Notes: generated from the letters alone by a model not told the origin. 64,000 nucleotides of DNA from Bordetella genomosp. 2 (GCF_002261345.1 NZ_NEVT01000004.1:62001-126000), one strand, 5' to 3'; shown: positions 33,334 through 42,916, counted from the first letter of the stretch. Numbers and translations: made by a program.

Positions 33334-34005
33334 CTAGATGCCGCCGCACTTCAGCTCGGCCAGCCTGGCGTCGATCCAGCCGGTGTCCAGCGTACCCGCG
33401 GCGATCTCCTCGAAGGTGCGGGCTTCGGCGGCCTGCTTGGCGGCGGCCGCCTGGCAGACCGCGTCGACCCGGTCGAACGGGACGCACAGCAGGCCGTCGG
33501 CATCGCCCACGATCAGGTCGCCGGGCTCGATGATCATGCCGTCGAGCGCGATGGCGGCGTTGATCTCGCCCGGGCCGTCCTTGTACGGGCCGCGGTGCGT
33601 GACGCCGGCCGCATAGACCGGGAAGCTGGATTGCCGCAAGGCCTGCGAATCGCGGATGGCGCCGTGGATGACGATGCCGCCGATGCCGCGCCGGCGCGCG
33701 TAGGTCGTCATGATTTCGCCGATGATGGCGTTGGTGAGGTCGCCGCCCGCGTCGACCACGATAATGTCGCCGGGCTGCGCCAGGTTCAGCGCCTTGTGCA
33801 CCATCAGGTTGCCGCCGGGCCGGGTCTTGACCGTCAGCGCCGGGCCGGCCATGGGCGCGCCGTCGTGCATGGGCCGCAGGTGCGCGCCGCCGGCCGCCAT
33901 GCGGGACATCACGTCGCTGATATTGGCCACCGGCAGGCCGGCGAAGCGGGCCACGATATCCGCCGCCACCTGGCGCCGCCGGGGATGGATGTGAAAGCCG
34001 ATCAT
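33334..34005 (-). CDS. RraA-family aldolase-like protein
   Basis: This 223-residue protein has the RraA/HMG-aldolase fold: VANISDVMSRMAAGGAHLRPMHDGAPMAGPALTVKT-type opening, VVDAGGDLTNAIIGEIMTTYA, GGIVIHGAIRDS and DGMIIEPGDLIVGDADGLLCVP. Characterised relatives cleave 4-hydroxy-4-methyl-2-oxoglutarate or 4-carboxy-4-hydroxy-2-oxoadipate with a divalent metal; others inhibit RNase E. The operon partners (2-hydroxyacid dehydrogenase, Bug receptor) favour an aldolase role in dicarboxylate breakdown. It is the last of five minus-strand genes. Confidence 0.88.
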   Translation of the reverse strand: MIGFHIHPRRRQVAADIVARFAGLPVANISDVMSRMAAGGAHLRPMHDGAPMAGPALTVKTRPGGNLMVHKALNLAQPGDIIVVDAGGDLTNAIIGEIMTTYARRRGIGGIVIHGAIRDSQALRQSSFPVYAAGVTHRGPYKDGPGEINAAIALDGMIIEPGDLIVGDADGLLCVPFDRVDAVCQAAAAKQAAEARTFEEIAAGTLDTGWIDARLAELKCGGI

Positions 34006-34033
34006 TGTCTCTCCAGTACAAGGGGCGCCGGCC

Positions 34034-34987
34034 CTACGGCACCGGCGAAATCAGGGGCTGCCCGGCGAAATGTCGTTCTGCGTTGTCCAGGAAGCGCTGC
34101 ACCGAGGCATGGATGGCCTCGGGGGAAATGCCGGCGATATGCGGGGTCAGGACCGCATTGTCGAACTCCAGCAGCGACGCGGGTGGCGTCGGTTCGCCTT
34201 CGTAGACGTCCAGGGCTGCCGCCATGATACGACCATCGCGCAGCGCGGCGGCCACCGCCTCGGTATCGACCAGCGAGCCGCGCGCGATGTTGACCAGCAC
34301 GCCGCCCGGGCCCAGCGCGTCCAGCACCCGGGCATTGACGATGTGGCGGGTGTCCGCGCCGCCCGGCGCCGCCACCACCAGGAAATCGCACCACTGCGCC
34401 AGGCCCTGCAGATCGTCGAAATAGCGATAGTCGCAATCGGCGCGGCGGGAGCGGTTGTGATAGCCGATCTCCATGTGGAAGCCGCGCGCCCGGTGGGCGA
34501 TCTTGCGCCCGATGGCGCCCAGGCCCAGGATGCCGAGGCGGCGGAACGACACGTGCGGCGGACGCGGAATATCGTCGCGCCACAGGCCATGGCGCACCCC
34601 GCTATTGAGGAACGGCAGCCGCCGCACGGCGGCCGGCAGGATCATCATGGCGTGGTCGGCCACGCATTCGTCATTGGTGCCGGCGGCATTGGCCACGGCG
34701 ATGCCGCGCGCGCGGGCATGCGCCACCGCGACGTTCTCGTAGCCCACGCCCACGGTGCAGATCAGCTCCAAACTGGGCAGCGCGTCGATCTCTTCGGCCA
34801 GCAGGCCGTTGGTGCCGTTGGTCAGCACCACCCGGATGTCGCGGCCGCGCGCCGCGATCTGGGCGGCCCCGTTGGATCGGTCGGCCCCCAGCCCCTCGTT
34901 GGGCGCGTAGATCATCTCGAATCGCTCGGACACCAGGGCGCGATGTTCTTCGGACAGGAATACCAGGACTAGCAGTAGCGGTTTCAT
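34034..34987 (-). CDS. D-2-hydroxyacid dehydrogenase
   Basis: This 317-residue NAD(P)-dependent enzyme has the D-isomer-specific dehydrogenase pattern: ELICTVGVGYENVAV, RRLGILGLGAIGRKIAHRARG for nucleotide binding, the catalytic arginine in VLVNIARGSLVD, and VLTPHIAGISPEAI with the active-site histidine. It interconverts a 2-keto acid and a 2-hydroxy acid, glyoxylate/hydroxypyruvate reductases being close relatives. It precedes the RraA-like gene by 28 bases in a catabolic cluster. Confidence 0.9.
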   Translation of the reverse strand: MKPLLLVLVFLSEEHRALVSERFEMIYAPNEGLGADRSNGAAQIAARGRDIRVVLTNGTNGLLAEEIDALPSLELICTVGVGYENVAVAHARARGIAVANAAGTNDECVADHAMMILPAAVRRLPFLNSGVRHGLWRDDIPRPPHVSFRRLGILGLGAIGRKIAHRARGFHMEIGYHNRSRRADCDYRYFDDLQGLAQWCDFLVVAAPGGADTRHIVNARVLDALGPGGVLVNIARGSLVDTEAVAAALRDGRIMAAALDVYEGEPTPPASLLEFDNAVLTPHIAGISPEAIHASVQRFLDNAERHFAGQPLISPVP

Positions 34988-35048
34988 CGGAAATCTGCAC
35001 AGGGAAAATGCCGGGGCGCGCGCCGAGCGGGCCGCGGCCCGGGGAGTG

Positions 35049-36014
35049 TCAATCGATATGGGCGCCGGAAAGCTTTACCAGTTTGCCCCATTTCACGATC
35101 TCGCTGCCGACGATCTGCTTGAACTCGGCCGGCGAACCGCCGACCGGCGTGGATCCCTGGTCGGCAAAGGTCTGCCGCACGGCCGGGTCCTGTAGCACCT
35201 TGCCGATCGCCGTATTGAGGCGGTCGACCACCTCGGCCGGCGTGCCGGCCGGCGCGAACACGCCGTTCCACAGCACGATCTCGAAGCCGGGCAAGGCCTC
35301 GCCCACGGCCGGCACATCGGGCAGGCGCGCCGAGCGCTGCGGCGTGGTCACGCCCAGCGCGCGCAGCTTGCCGCCCTCGATATAGGGCAGCACCTCGACC
35401 AGCGGCGAGAACACCGCCTGCACCTGCCCGGCCATCAGGTCGGCATTGGCCGGCGCGCCGCCCCGGTACGGCACATGCACCATCTCGCCTTGCACCATGT
35501 TATTGAACAGGGCGCCGGACAGATGCTGCGAGGTGCCGTTGCCGGCCGAGCCGTAGTACAGCGGCCCTTTCTTGTCGCGCACGTAGTCGACGAACTGCGC
35601 CAGCGTCTGCGCGGGGAAGTCCTTGTTCACCATCAGCACGTTGGGAATCAGCGCCACCTGGGCCACCGGTATGAGGTCCTGCTCGACGTTCAACGGCATG
35701 TGCTTGTAGAGCGTGACATTGGTGGTCAGCGTGCTGGTGGACATCAGCAGGGTGTAGCCGTCCGGCTTGGCCTGGGCGACGTAGGCGGCGCCGATGTTGC
35801 CGCCGGCGCCGGTGCGGTTCTCCACCACCACCGGCTGGCCGAGCTGCGCCTGCAGCTTCTCGGCCAGCAGGCGCGCGGTCACGTCGGTGCTGCCGCCGGC
35901 CGACAGCGGCACCACCAGCGTCACCGGCCGCTCCGGCCAGGCGCCGGCCTGCGCGGCGCCGCCCGCCAGGGCGGCGGCGGCCAGCATGGTCTTGATCAAT
36001 ATGGATTTGCGCAT
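35049..36014 (-). CDS. Bug/TctC-family periplasmic solute receptor
   Basis: This 321-residue receptor has a signal peptide (LAAAALAGGAAQAGA), WPERPVTLVVPLSAGGSTDVTAR, VVENRTGAGGNIGAAYVAQ and PDGYTLLMST. AGGAGGAGA lies upstream of the ATG. It is embedded in a five-gene unit with two dehydrogenases, an RraA-like aldolase and a DUF1185 protein, so it probably binds the hydroxy- or keto-acid they process. Confidence 0.9.
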   Translation of the reverse strand: MRKSILIKTMLAAAALAGGAAQAGAWPERPVTLVVPLSAGGSTDVTARLLAEKLQAQLGQPVVVENRTGAGGNIGAAYVAQAKPDGYTLLMSTSTLTTNVTLYKHMPLNVEQDLIPVAQVALIPNVLMVNKDFPAQTLAQFVDYVRDKKGPLYYGSAGNGTSQHLSGALFNNMVQGEMVHVPYRGGAPANADLMAGQVQAVFSPLVEVLPYIEGGKLRALGVTTPQRSARLPDVPAVGEALPGFEIVLWNGVFAPAGTPAEVVDRLNTAIGKVLQDPAVRQTFADQGSTPVGGSPAEFKQIVGSEIVKWGKLVKLSGAHID

Positions 36015-36056
36015 GGCGAGTCTCCTCCTTGTATCGTTGTAGGAATGGCGGAACGG

Positions 36057-36638
36057 TCAGCGCTGGCCGTCGCCCACCGAGATCTGGTCGGCGCGCAGGC
36101 CGCCCAGCCGCTCGTGCACGCGGCTGCCGTCGGACACGACCAGCGCGTAGAGCAACTCGTCCGGGCGCGGGCCGTCGATGATGCCCACGTCCACGGTGCT
36201 GAAGTGGCTGCGCACGTAGCAGGCCTCGATGTGATGCAGCGGGATCTGCAGGCGCGTGCCGGCGCTGGCCACCACCTTGGCCGCGGGCACGATCGACTTG
36301 GCGGTCGGCAGCATGGCGCGCATGGCCCAGCCGCCGGCTTCGTGCCAGATGGCGCCGTGCTCCAGTTCGCCGTTCAAGCCGACGATGGCGCCCTTGCCGT
36401 ATGCCTGGATGCGCTCCGCGCCGCCCATGGCCTGCAGCAGTTCGGGCACCAGCTCGTTGGCCAGCTCGCGGGCATCCCGCACCAGCCCGGACAAATCCTC
36501 CACATAGCGGCCGGCGTAGGGGTTCTGGAACACCACGGCGATCGTCCCCTGGCGCACCGGCTCGGCGCGCGGCGGACCGCCCTCGTGATAAATGCTCTCG
36601 ACGTTGAGCAGCTTCTTGCGGATCTGGATCTTGGCCAT
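36057..36638 (-). CDS. Amino acid synthesis family protein (DUF1185)
   Basis: This 193-residue protein resembles the poorly characterised DUF1185 family, often labelled peptide or amino acid synthesis protein. VVFQNPYAGRYVEDLSGLV, YGKGAIVGLNGELEHGAIWHEAGGWAMR and the C-terminal YALVVSDGSRVHERLGGL are recognisable. AAGGAG seven bases upstream supports the ATG. No catalytic mechanism is established. It lies between the hydroxyisobutyrate-type dehydrogenase and Bug genes. Confidence 0.75.
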   Translation of the reverse strand: MAKIQIRKKLLNVESIYHEGGPPRAEPVRQGTIAVVFQNPYAGRYVEDLSGLVRDARELANELVPELLQAMGGAERIQAYGKGAIVGLNGELEHGAIWHEAGGWAMRAMLPTAKSIVPAAKVVASAGTRLQIPLHHIEACYVRSHFSTVDVGIIDGPRPDELLYALVVSDGSRVHERLGGLRADQISVGDGQR

Positions 36639-36709
36639 GGATGGCTCCTTGAGGGAAAAAGGAAGGTGATGAGCGCGGGCGCCGGACGGCGCCCGCAGGC
36701 GGGACGCGC

Positions 36710-37600
36710 TCAGGGCTGGGGCGCCCGGCCGACCTGCACGCCGGCCCATTTCTCGATGTGCTGGATGACGCAGGCGTTGTCCTTGGCGCCATCGCCCTGG
36801 GTGATGGCGAACGCCAGGAACTGGCGCGCGGCCGGCCCGACCTGCATCGGCACCCCCAGCTTCTCCGCCTCGTCGATGCACAGCTTCACGTCCTTGTGCA
36901 GCAGCTCGGTGGTGAAGCGCAGCGGGAAGCCGCGGTCCAGCACGCACTGCGGAATGCGCTCCTGCGTGGCGAACGAACGTCCGCTGGAAACGTTCAGCAC
37001 ATCCAGCATCGTCTGCGGATCGAGGCCCGCCTTGACGCCATAGACCAGCGCCTCGCTGGCGGCCACCAGGCTGGCCGCGTACAGTGTGTTGTTGATGATC
37101 TTCATGGTCTGGCCCAGGGTCGGGTCCGCGCCCAGGTAGAAGACGTTCTTGCCCAGCACGTGCAGCAAGGCTTCCACTTCCCGATAGGCGGACTCCGGGC
37201 CGGACGGCATCACGGCCAGCGTGCCGCGCTCGGCCGCCACGGTGCCGCCGCTGACCGGCGCGCCCAGCAAGGCGATGCGGCGCGCGCTCAACAGGGCCTC
37301 GACTTCGCGGGTGGCCGACGGGCCGGTGGTGGACAGGTCGATCACCAGGCGCACCCGGCTGCCCTCGGCCACCTCGGCGGCCACCTCCACCACCGCGCGC
37401 GGCACTGGCAAGCACAACAGCACGATCTCCGCGCGCGAGGCCAGGTCGCGGGCACTGTCGGCGCCCAGCGCGCCCTGCCGCACCAGCCGCTGCTGCGCCT
37501 CGGCCGAGCGATCGTGCACGATCAGTTCATGGCCGGCGGCCAGCAGCCTGTTGCCGAAATGCCGGCCGATGTTGCCGACCCCGATCAATCCGATTTTCAT
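36710..37600 (-). CDS. 3-hydroxyisobutyrate dehydrogenase-family oxidoreductase
   Basis: This 296-residue beta-hydroxyacid dehydrogenase has the N-terminal MKIGLIGVGNIGRHFGNRLL Rossmann motif, VIDLSTTGPSATREV, APVSGGTVAAERGTLAVMPSG and the catalytic lysine region TMKIINNTLYAAS. Family members oxidise 3-hydroxyisobutyrate, tartronate semialdehyde or related acids. It is the first structural gene of the five-gene minus-strand unit, 137 bases downstream of a LysR gene of the same direction. Confidence 0.9.
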   Translation of the reverse strand: MKIGLIGVGNIGRHFGNRLLAAGHELIVHDRSAEAQQRLVRQGALGADSARDLASRAEIVLLCLPVPRAVVEVAAEVAEGSRVRLVIDLSTTGPSATREVEALLSARRIALLGAPVSGGTVAAERGTLAVMPSGPESAYREVEALLHVLGKNVFYLGADPTLGQTMKIINNTLYAASLVAASEALVYGVKAGLDPQTMLDVLNVSSGRSFATQERIPQCVLDRGFPLRFTTELLHKDVKLCIDEAEKLGVPMQVGPAARQFLAFAITQGDGAKDNACVIQHIEKWAGVQVGRAPQP

Positions 37601-37737
37601 GGTGAAACATTCTCCGCAGTGGGTTTCCGGCGCCCATGGTGGCGGTCCGGCCGACGCCTGTCAGCGCCGCCCTGCATCCTAAGATGGCGGCGCACCGCAC
37701 TGCGAGTACTGTTTCGGCGATGGGGTATAGCCTGGTG

Positions 37738-38628
37738 TTAAGCGTCGGCCTGCTGCTCGACCAGCAGGTCGACGAACTTGTCGGCGTGGCTCTTGCGCGT
37801 GTCGAACACCGACCGGACGATGCTGGGGGTCAGCGGGATCTCGTGCGCCAGCGGCACGATCCGCAGGTCGTCCCAGGCCGTGCCCTCGGCGGTGTACTGG
37901 TCGACCATGGCCACGCCGGCGCCGGCGCGCACCAGGGAACAGGCCACGTCGGTCTGGTGGATATGGATATGCGTGGTCATCTCGACCCCGGCCTTGCGGA
38001 ACGCCGCCGAGACGAGCTGGCCGAACGGAATGCCGGGGTGGTGGGCGATGAGCGGATAGCGGGCCAGGTCCTCGATGGCCACGCTGGACTGCGCGGCCAG
38101 CTCATGGCCGCGCGGCACCACGCACACCATGCGGCCTTCGGTGAACGGTTGCACGTCCAGGTTGGGATGGTCCAGCGGCAGCACCGATACGGCCAGGTCG
38201 ACCTTGTTGCTCAGCACCTCCTGGGCCATGTCGTTGAGCAGCGTGGTGCGGTAGTTGACCCGAATGCCGGGATAGCGCTGGACAAAACGGTTGATGGCGC
38301 GCGCGACCAGCCCATGGCTCAGGCACGGGCTGGAGGCGATGTTAAGGGTCCCGGACGGTCCGCGCGCCAGGCTGCGGGCGAAGTCGTCCACCCGCAGCGC
38401 ATACTGGTAGCACTCGTCGACTTCGCGAAACAGCGCCTCGGCCTCGGGAGTGGGCACCAGCTTGCCCTTGACGCGGTTGAACAGCGCCAGCCCGAGCGTT
38501 TGCTCGGTGTGCGAGACGATGCGGCTGATGGCCGGCTGCGAGGTGAACAGCAGCTTGGCGGCGCCCTTGATCGAGCCGGTCAGCATGACGGCGCGAAATA
38601 CCTCCATCTGCCGTAGCCTGAATTTCAT
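37738..38628 (-). CDS. LysR-family transcriptional regulator
   Basis: This 296-residue LysR protein has FRAVMLTGSIKGAAKLLFTSQPAISRIVSHTEQTLGLALF as DNA-binding region; Ser-Gln-Pro-Ala-Ile-Ser and a leading MKFRLRQMEVF are typical of regulators of opine or amino-acid uptake. It lies immediately upstream of, and in the same direction as, the dehydrogenase/Bug/aldolase unit, an arrangement less common than divergent LysR pairs. Its start is 16 bases from the stop of another LysR gene. Confidence 0.88.
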   Translation of the reverse strand: MKFRLRQMEVFRAVMLTGSIKGAAKLLFTSQPAISRIVSHTEQTLGLALFNRVKGKLVPTPEAEALFREVDECYQYALRVDDFARSLARGPSGTLNIASSPCLSHGLVARAINRFVQRYPGIRVNYRTTLLNDMAQEVLSNKVDLAVSVLPLDHPNLDVQPFTEGRMVCVVPRGHELAAQSSVAIEDLARYPLIAHHPGIPFGQLVSAAFRKAGVEMTTHIHIHQTDVACSLVRAGAGVAMVDQYTAEGTAWDDLRIVPLAHEIPLTPSIVRSVFDTRKSHADKFVDLLVEQQADA

Positions 38629-38644
38629 GATGTGTCTCCTGCAT

Positions 38645-39541
38645 TCATCCGGCCAGTGCGCGCGCCACGCCCAGGAAGGACGCCAGGGCCGGATTGTCGT
38701 CGTCCTTGCGCCATGCCACCGAGATTTCCTGGCTGAGGAAACGGCTGCGGTCGGCCAATGGCACGTATTGGACTTTGGGATGGATGAGCGAAGCCAGGTT
38801 GCTGGGGATCAGCGCCACTGACAGGCCTGCCGCCACCAGGCAGATGACGCCCGCCACCTGCGAACACTCCTGCGCGATATCGGGATGGAACCCGGCGGCC
38901 GAACAGGCCGAAATCAACTGGGCATGCGCCGCGGGCACCTTCTCGCGCGAGAAGGCCACGAACGATTCGCCGGCCAGCTGCCGGAGCGCGATGCTGCGCT
39001 GGCCCGCCAGCGGGTGCGATTTGGGCAGCGCCACCATCAGGCGATCGTGCTTGTACAGGCAGGTGGCGATTTGTGCGGCCTCGCGCGGCAGCGGCGTACG
39101 GAGCAGGCCGAGATCCAAGCCGCGCCCGGCGAGTTGCTCGAGCTGGTCCTTGGTCGTCATTTCGACCACGCGCAGCCGGACCTGCGGAAATTGCTGGCGG
39201 AAGTGGCCGATCAGTTCGGGCATGAAACCATAGCCGGCGCTGCCGATGAAGCCGAGCGCCAGCTGGCCGGTACGGCCGTCGCGCGCGGCCTGTGTGCGCG
39301 CGATGGCTACGCGCTCGTAGTTCAACCACTGGTAGGCCTCTTCGAGAAAGACCTTGCCGGCCGGCGTCAGCGACACGGTGCGCTTGTTGCGCAAGAACAG
39401 CGGCACGCCGACTTGCGCCTCCAGTTTCTGGATCGCCTGGCTGAGCGGCGACTGCGCGATGCCCACGCGCGCGGCGGCGCGGCCGTAGTGCAGCTCCTCC
39501 GCCACGGCGATGAATTGCCGAAGCAGGCGGCTGTTCATCAT
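38645..39541 (-). CDS. LysR-family transcriptional regulator
   Basis: This 298-residue protein starts with two ATG codons in tandem and contains LLRQFIAVAEELHYGRAAARVGIAQSPLSQAIQKLE, the helix-turn-helix of the BenM/CatM-like branch. The effector domain is complete. It is divergent from the frameshifted CoA-transferase gene at 39635 with 93 AT-rich bases between, so it probably regulated that gene and its Bug partner. It is also arranged tandemly with the next LysR gene. Confidence 0.88.
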   Translation of the reverse strand: MMNSRLLRQFIAVAEELHYGRAAARVGIAQSPLSQAIQKLEAQVGVPLFLRNKRTVSLTPAGKVFLEEAYQWLNYERVAIARTQAARDGRTGQLALGFIGSAGYGFMPELIGHFRQQFPQVRLRVVEMTTKDQLEQLAGRGLDLGLLRTPLPREAAQIATCLYKHDRLMVALPKSHPLAGQRSIALRQLAGESFVAFSREKVPAAHAQLISACSAAGFHPDIAQECSQVAGVICLVAAGLSVALIPSNLASLIHPKVQYVPLADRSRFLSQEISVAWRKDDDNPALASFLGVARALAG

Positions 39542-39634
39542 GAGATGTTTTTTATCTTACAGAGCGCCAAATTATATGTTGGACGAGGATATTACCCAAG
39601 ACTAGACTTTGCCCCACACTCTCACGGGATCGTC

Positions 39635-41069
39635 ATGGACTCCTCTATTTCACTGGCCGGCCAGGCGCACCAGGCCGTTGCCGCCCTGCTCGGCACGCCC
39701 GCCGCATGGGATGAACCCATCGCCTCCCGCCTGCGTTTTCATGGCGAGCCGCCGGTATTCGATTCGCCGCACCTGCTCACCCTTTCGGCCGGCGCCGCCA
39801 TCGGCGCGTATGCGCTGGCCATCGAACGCTGGTGGCACCTGGCCACCGGCCAGCGACAGACCGTCGCCATCGACTGGATGCAGGCGGCCTGCTCGCTGAA
39901 CCCCGGCCATTTCCAGAAGCAGAGCGGCTACGTGCTGCCGGCCCTGTCGCTGCTGACCGAGCTGAAGGCGGATTTCTACCAGACCGCGGACCAGCGCTGG
40001 TTCTTTCCCATCGGCTCGTATCCCCACCTGCGCGACGGCGTGCTCGACTTGCTGCAATGCCCCAACAACGCCGCCTCGCTGGGCGCCGCCATCGGCCGCT
40101 GGAATAGCCACGACCTGGAAGAAGCTTTCGCCGCGCACAAGCTGCCGGGCGCCTATGCGCGCAGTCGGGAGGAATGGCTGGCGCACCCGCAGGGGCGCCT
40201 GCTGGCGAGCCGGCCCGTCATCGAGATCCAGAAAATCGACGACAGCGCGCCCGAGCCGGCCCGCGCCGCCAGCCGTCCGCTGGAACACCTGCGCGTGCTG
40301 GATCTGGGCCATGTCATCGCCGGCCCCGTCGTGGCCCGCACCCTGGCCGAACATGGGGCGGACGTCCTGCGCGTGACATCGCCGTTCATGCAGGATCCAT
40401 TCCGCCAGACCATCGATACCAATATCGGCAAGCGGTCGGCGTTCCTGGACCTGGACCGCGCCGTCGATTGCCAGCGGGCCCGCGAACTCATCGCCGGCGC
40501 CGACGTGGTGGTCCAGTCATGGCGGCCCGGCAGCATGGCGCGCCGGGGCTTCGGTCCCGGCGAGGCGGCGGCCATCCGGCCGGGCGTGGTGTACGTGTCG
40601 GTGACCGCCTATGGCGATGAAGGTCCCTGGGCCACGCGGGGCGGGTTCGAACAGCTGGGCCAGACCGTCAGCGGCGTGGCGGTGCGCGAAGGCGGCGCCG
40701 GCCGGCCGCGCGTGGTGCCCCCCCTACCTGCTCAACGACTACCTGACGGGATACCTGGGCGCGGCCGGCGCCATGCTGGCGCTGATCCGGCGCGCCCGCG
40801 AGGGCGGCAGCTATCACGTCAAAGTGTCGCTGGCGCGCACCTCGATGTGGGTGCAGGAACTGGGCGGCGAGCCCGCTTTCGACGACGATCCGCGCCGGCC
40901 GCGGCGCCATTTCGCCGAAGCGCTGGCGCCCACGCTGGAAGTCCGCCAATCGGCGTATGGCCCGCTGGAGCAACTGCCACCGGTGGCGCAGTTATCGCTC
41001 ACCCCGCCGCGCTGGGACCTGCCTCCCGCGCCCAACGGCGCCCATCCGCCGGCCTGGCGGAGCAACTAG
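39635..41069 (+). pseudogene. CaiB/BaiF CoA-transferase, frameshifted
   Basis: This family III CoA-transferase is of the longer type with an extra N-terminal domain. The second half has HLRVLDLGHVIAGPVVARTLAEHGADVLRV and VVYVSVTAYGDEGPWATRGGF. After RPRVVPP the frame shifts in a run of seven C at 40718-40724; six C would give VVPPYLLNDYLTGYLGAAGAM and one protein of 477 residues ending at 41069. A strongly SD-led Bug gene follows 29 bases later. It is an inactivated gene if the extra C is real; the base-by-base coding quality of both halves argues for a recent event. Confidence 0.85.
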
Positions 41070-41098
41070 AAAAACGCCCCCAAGGAGGAGACCTCACC

Positions 41099-42079
41099 AT
41101 GTCCCGAAACCTGATCTGCGCGGCCAGCCTGGCCGTGCTGGCCGCCGGCGCCCCATGGACGCAGACGGCCGCCGCCTACCCCGAAAAAGCCATCACGCTC
41201 ATCATCGGCTTCGCGCCCGGCGGCCCTACCGATGCCATTGGCCGCGTACTGTTCAAGAAAGTCGCCGAAGAACTGCGCGTCCCCATCGTCATCGAGAACC
41301 GCCCGGGCGCCGGCGGCAATATTGGCGCCCAGGAATTCTTGCGCGCGCAACCGGACGGCTACACCCTGATGTACGGCACCTCGTCCATCACCACGGCTCC
41401 CGCGCTGTTCAACCGCCAGGACTTGAATCCCAAGACGGCCTTCGTGGCGGCGGGCTGCTCGGTGGCGGTGCCGCTGATCCTGCTCGCCGCCAAGAACCTG
41501 CCGGCGGCCGATGCACGGGACTTCTACCAACAAGTAAAGGCCCAGCCGGGCAAGTATTTCATGGGCTCGTCGGGCAATGGCTCGATCGACCACCTGGTCG
41601 CCATGGACGTCGCCGCCAAGCTCGACCTGGACTTTCAGCACGTGCCGTACAAGGGCAACGGCCCGGCGCTGACCGACCTGGCGGCCGGAAACACCAGCTT
41701 CATGTATTCCGGCTCGTTCAATAGCGCGTTGCCGTTCATCGAGAGCGGCCAGGTCCGCGCCCTGGCGGTCACCTCGGCCCGGCGCTCGGCGGCCCTGCCC
41801 GATGTCCCCACGCTGTCGGAAAGTGTCCCGGCCTTGAAGGGCTACGACGCCGGCACGTGGCAGGTGCTGTTGGCGCCCAAGGGCACGCCGGCCGCGGTCC
41901 TGGACAAGCTCGACACGGCCTTGCGGGCCGCGCTGCAAGATCCGTCCGTGCGCGACAGCCTGCGCTTCCAGGGAGCCGAAGTCATGGACAAGACGCCGGC
42001 CCAGTGCCAGGATTTCATCGATAGCGAATACGACCGCTGGTCGGGCACGATCGACCGCCTCGGGCTCGAAGCGCGCTAG
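41099..42079 (+). CDS. Bug/TctC-family periplasmic solute receptor
   Basis: This 326-residue receptor has a signal peptide (CAASLAVLAAGAPWTQTAAA), YPEKAITLIIGFAPGGPTDAIGR, VIENRPGAGGNIGAQE and PDGYTLMYGT. AAGGAGGAGA gives a strong ribosome site before the ATG at 41099. It follows the frameshifted CoA-transferase gene in the same direction; receptor and enzyme probably served the same carboxylic acid. Confidence 0.9.
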   Translation: MSRNLICAASLAVLAAGAPWTQTAAAYPEKAITLIIGFAPGGPTDAIGRVLFKKVAEELRVPIVIENRPGAGGNIGAQEFLRAQPDGYTLMYGTSSITTAPALFNRQDLNPKTAFVAAGCSVAVPLILLAAKNLPAADARDFYQQVKAQPGKYFMGSSGNGSIDHLVAMDVAAKLDLDFQHVPYKGNGPALTDLAAGNTSFMYSGSFNSALPFIESGQVRALAVTSARRSAALPDVPTLSESVPALKGYDAGTWQVLLAPKGTPAAVLDKLDTALRAALQDPSVRDSLRFQGAEVMDKTPAQCQDFIDSEYDRWSGTIDRLGLEAR

Positions 42080-42091
42080 CGCGGTGCGGCC

Positions 42092-42511
42092 CTAGCGCGG
42101 CGGCGCGTCCGGTTCCTGGTCGGCGGCGCAGACGAAGGCGATCTTGTTGCCTTCCGGATCGCGGCAGTAGGCCGCATAGAAATCCGGGGCGTACCAGGCG
42201 CGCAGGCCGGGCAGGCCTTCGTTGCGGCCGCCCGCTTCGATGGCCAGCGTCCAGCAGCGGTCGACGATGTCGCAGGACAGTGCCCGGAAGCTGACCTGCG
42301 CGCCGTTGCCCCAGGTGGCCGGCAGGCCATTGAAGGGCGGCGCCACCACGAACGACGGCCAGCGCAGCGTGGGCGGGCGCCAGATCACGCCGGCCGGGCC
42401 GGCGCTGTCGATCGAATTGACCCGCAGCAGCCCCAGCGGCGCCAGCACGGCGTCATAGAAGGCCACCAGGCGCGGCCAGTCGCGCGCGCCGATCTGTATA
42501 TGGGTGTACAT
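42092..42511 (-). CDS. VOC-family (glyoxalase-like) protein
   Basis: This 139-residue protein starts MYTHIQIGARDWPRLVAFYDAVLAPLG, the usual opening of vicinal-oxygen-chelate proteins, and ends with AAYCRDPEGNKIAFVC, the second betaalphabetabetabeta unit. Family members are metal-dependent lyases, dioxygenases or drug-binding proteins. GGGGGAA precedes the ATG chosen; a start five codons earlier (MGEPAMYTH) is possible. It is convergent with the Bug gene. Confidence 0.82.
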   Translation of the reverse strand: MYTHIQIGARDWPRLVAFYDAVLAPLGLLRVNSIDSAGPAGVIWRPPTLRWPSFVVAPPFNGLPATWGNGAQVSFRALSCDIVDRCWTLAIEAGGRNEGLPGLRAWYAPDFYAAYCRDPEGNKIAFVCAADQEPDAPPR

Positions 42512-42535
42512 GGCCGGTTCCCCCATGCGCGCCGG

Positions 42536-42733
42536 CTAGGCGGGCTGGCTGCGCGCCTGTTCGATCAGCGCGTCGGCCTGCTGCCGGACTTTGTCCTCCA
42601 CCGCGCGCAGCGCCAGCCACTCTTCAAACTTGCCGGGCTCGAGGATGTTGTTCGCTTCGTAGAAGTCCATTACCGCGGTATGGGCTTCGTGCCACAAGCG
42701 CATGGCGGCTTGCACGTCGTTGATGTCGGGCAT
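42536..42733 (-). CDS. Hypothetical protein, 65 aa, helical
   Basis: This short protein is rich in Ala, Glu and Leu and predicted to be largely helical (VQAAMRLWHEAHTAVMDFYEA, then FEEWLALRAVEDKVRQQADALIEQAR). AGGAG seven bases before the ATG at 42733 supports translation. It lies 24 bases before the VOC-family gene in the same direction. The family was not recognised. Confidence 0.6.
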   Translation of the reverse strand: MPDINDVQAAMRLWHEAHTAVMDFYEANNILEPGKFEEWLALRAVEDKVRQQADALIEQARSQPA

Positions 42734-42886
42734 GGCAGGCTCCTGGGACAAGACGACAAAGCCACGCCCGCGCAAGTAGCGTACCCGGGGACGGCCGGCG
42801 CGGCGCGGGCCCCCGGCCCGCATGCGCGGCGGTAAATATTACGTCGCGGCGACACACGGGCTGGACGTGTTTCCATACAACAGATA

Positions 42887-42916
42887 TTGCCAATGTCAAG
42901 ACCGCCCTGATAAGAT
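42887..42916 (+). promoter_or_regulatory. Candidate promoter of the ABC-exporter leader
   Basis: TTGCCA (42887-42892) and TAAGAT (42911-42916) are separated by 18 bases. ACACG-N7-CGTGT lies about 35 bases upstream at 42853-42869 and could bind a regulator. Transcription from here would include the short leader ORF and structured leader. Confidence 0.4.

Noticed and set aside
38885-42079. 1064-aa continuous plus-strand frame
   Set aside because: It joins antisense of a LysR gene, the first part of the CoA-transferase and the Bug receptor by chance after the C-run frameshift; no single protein family spans it.
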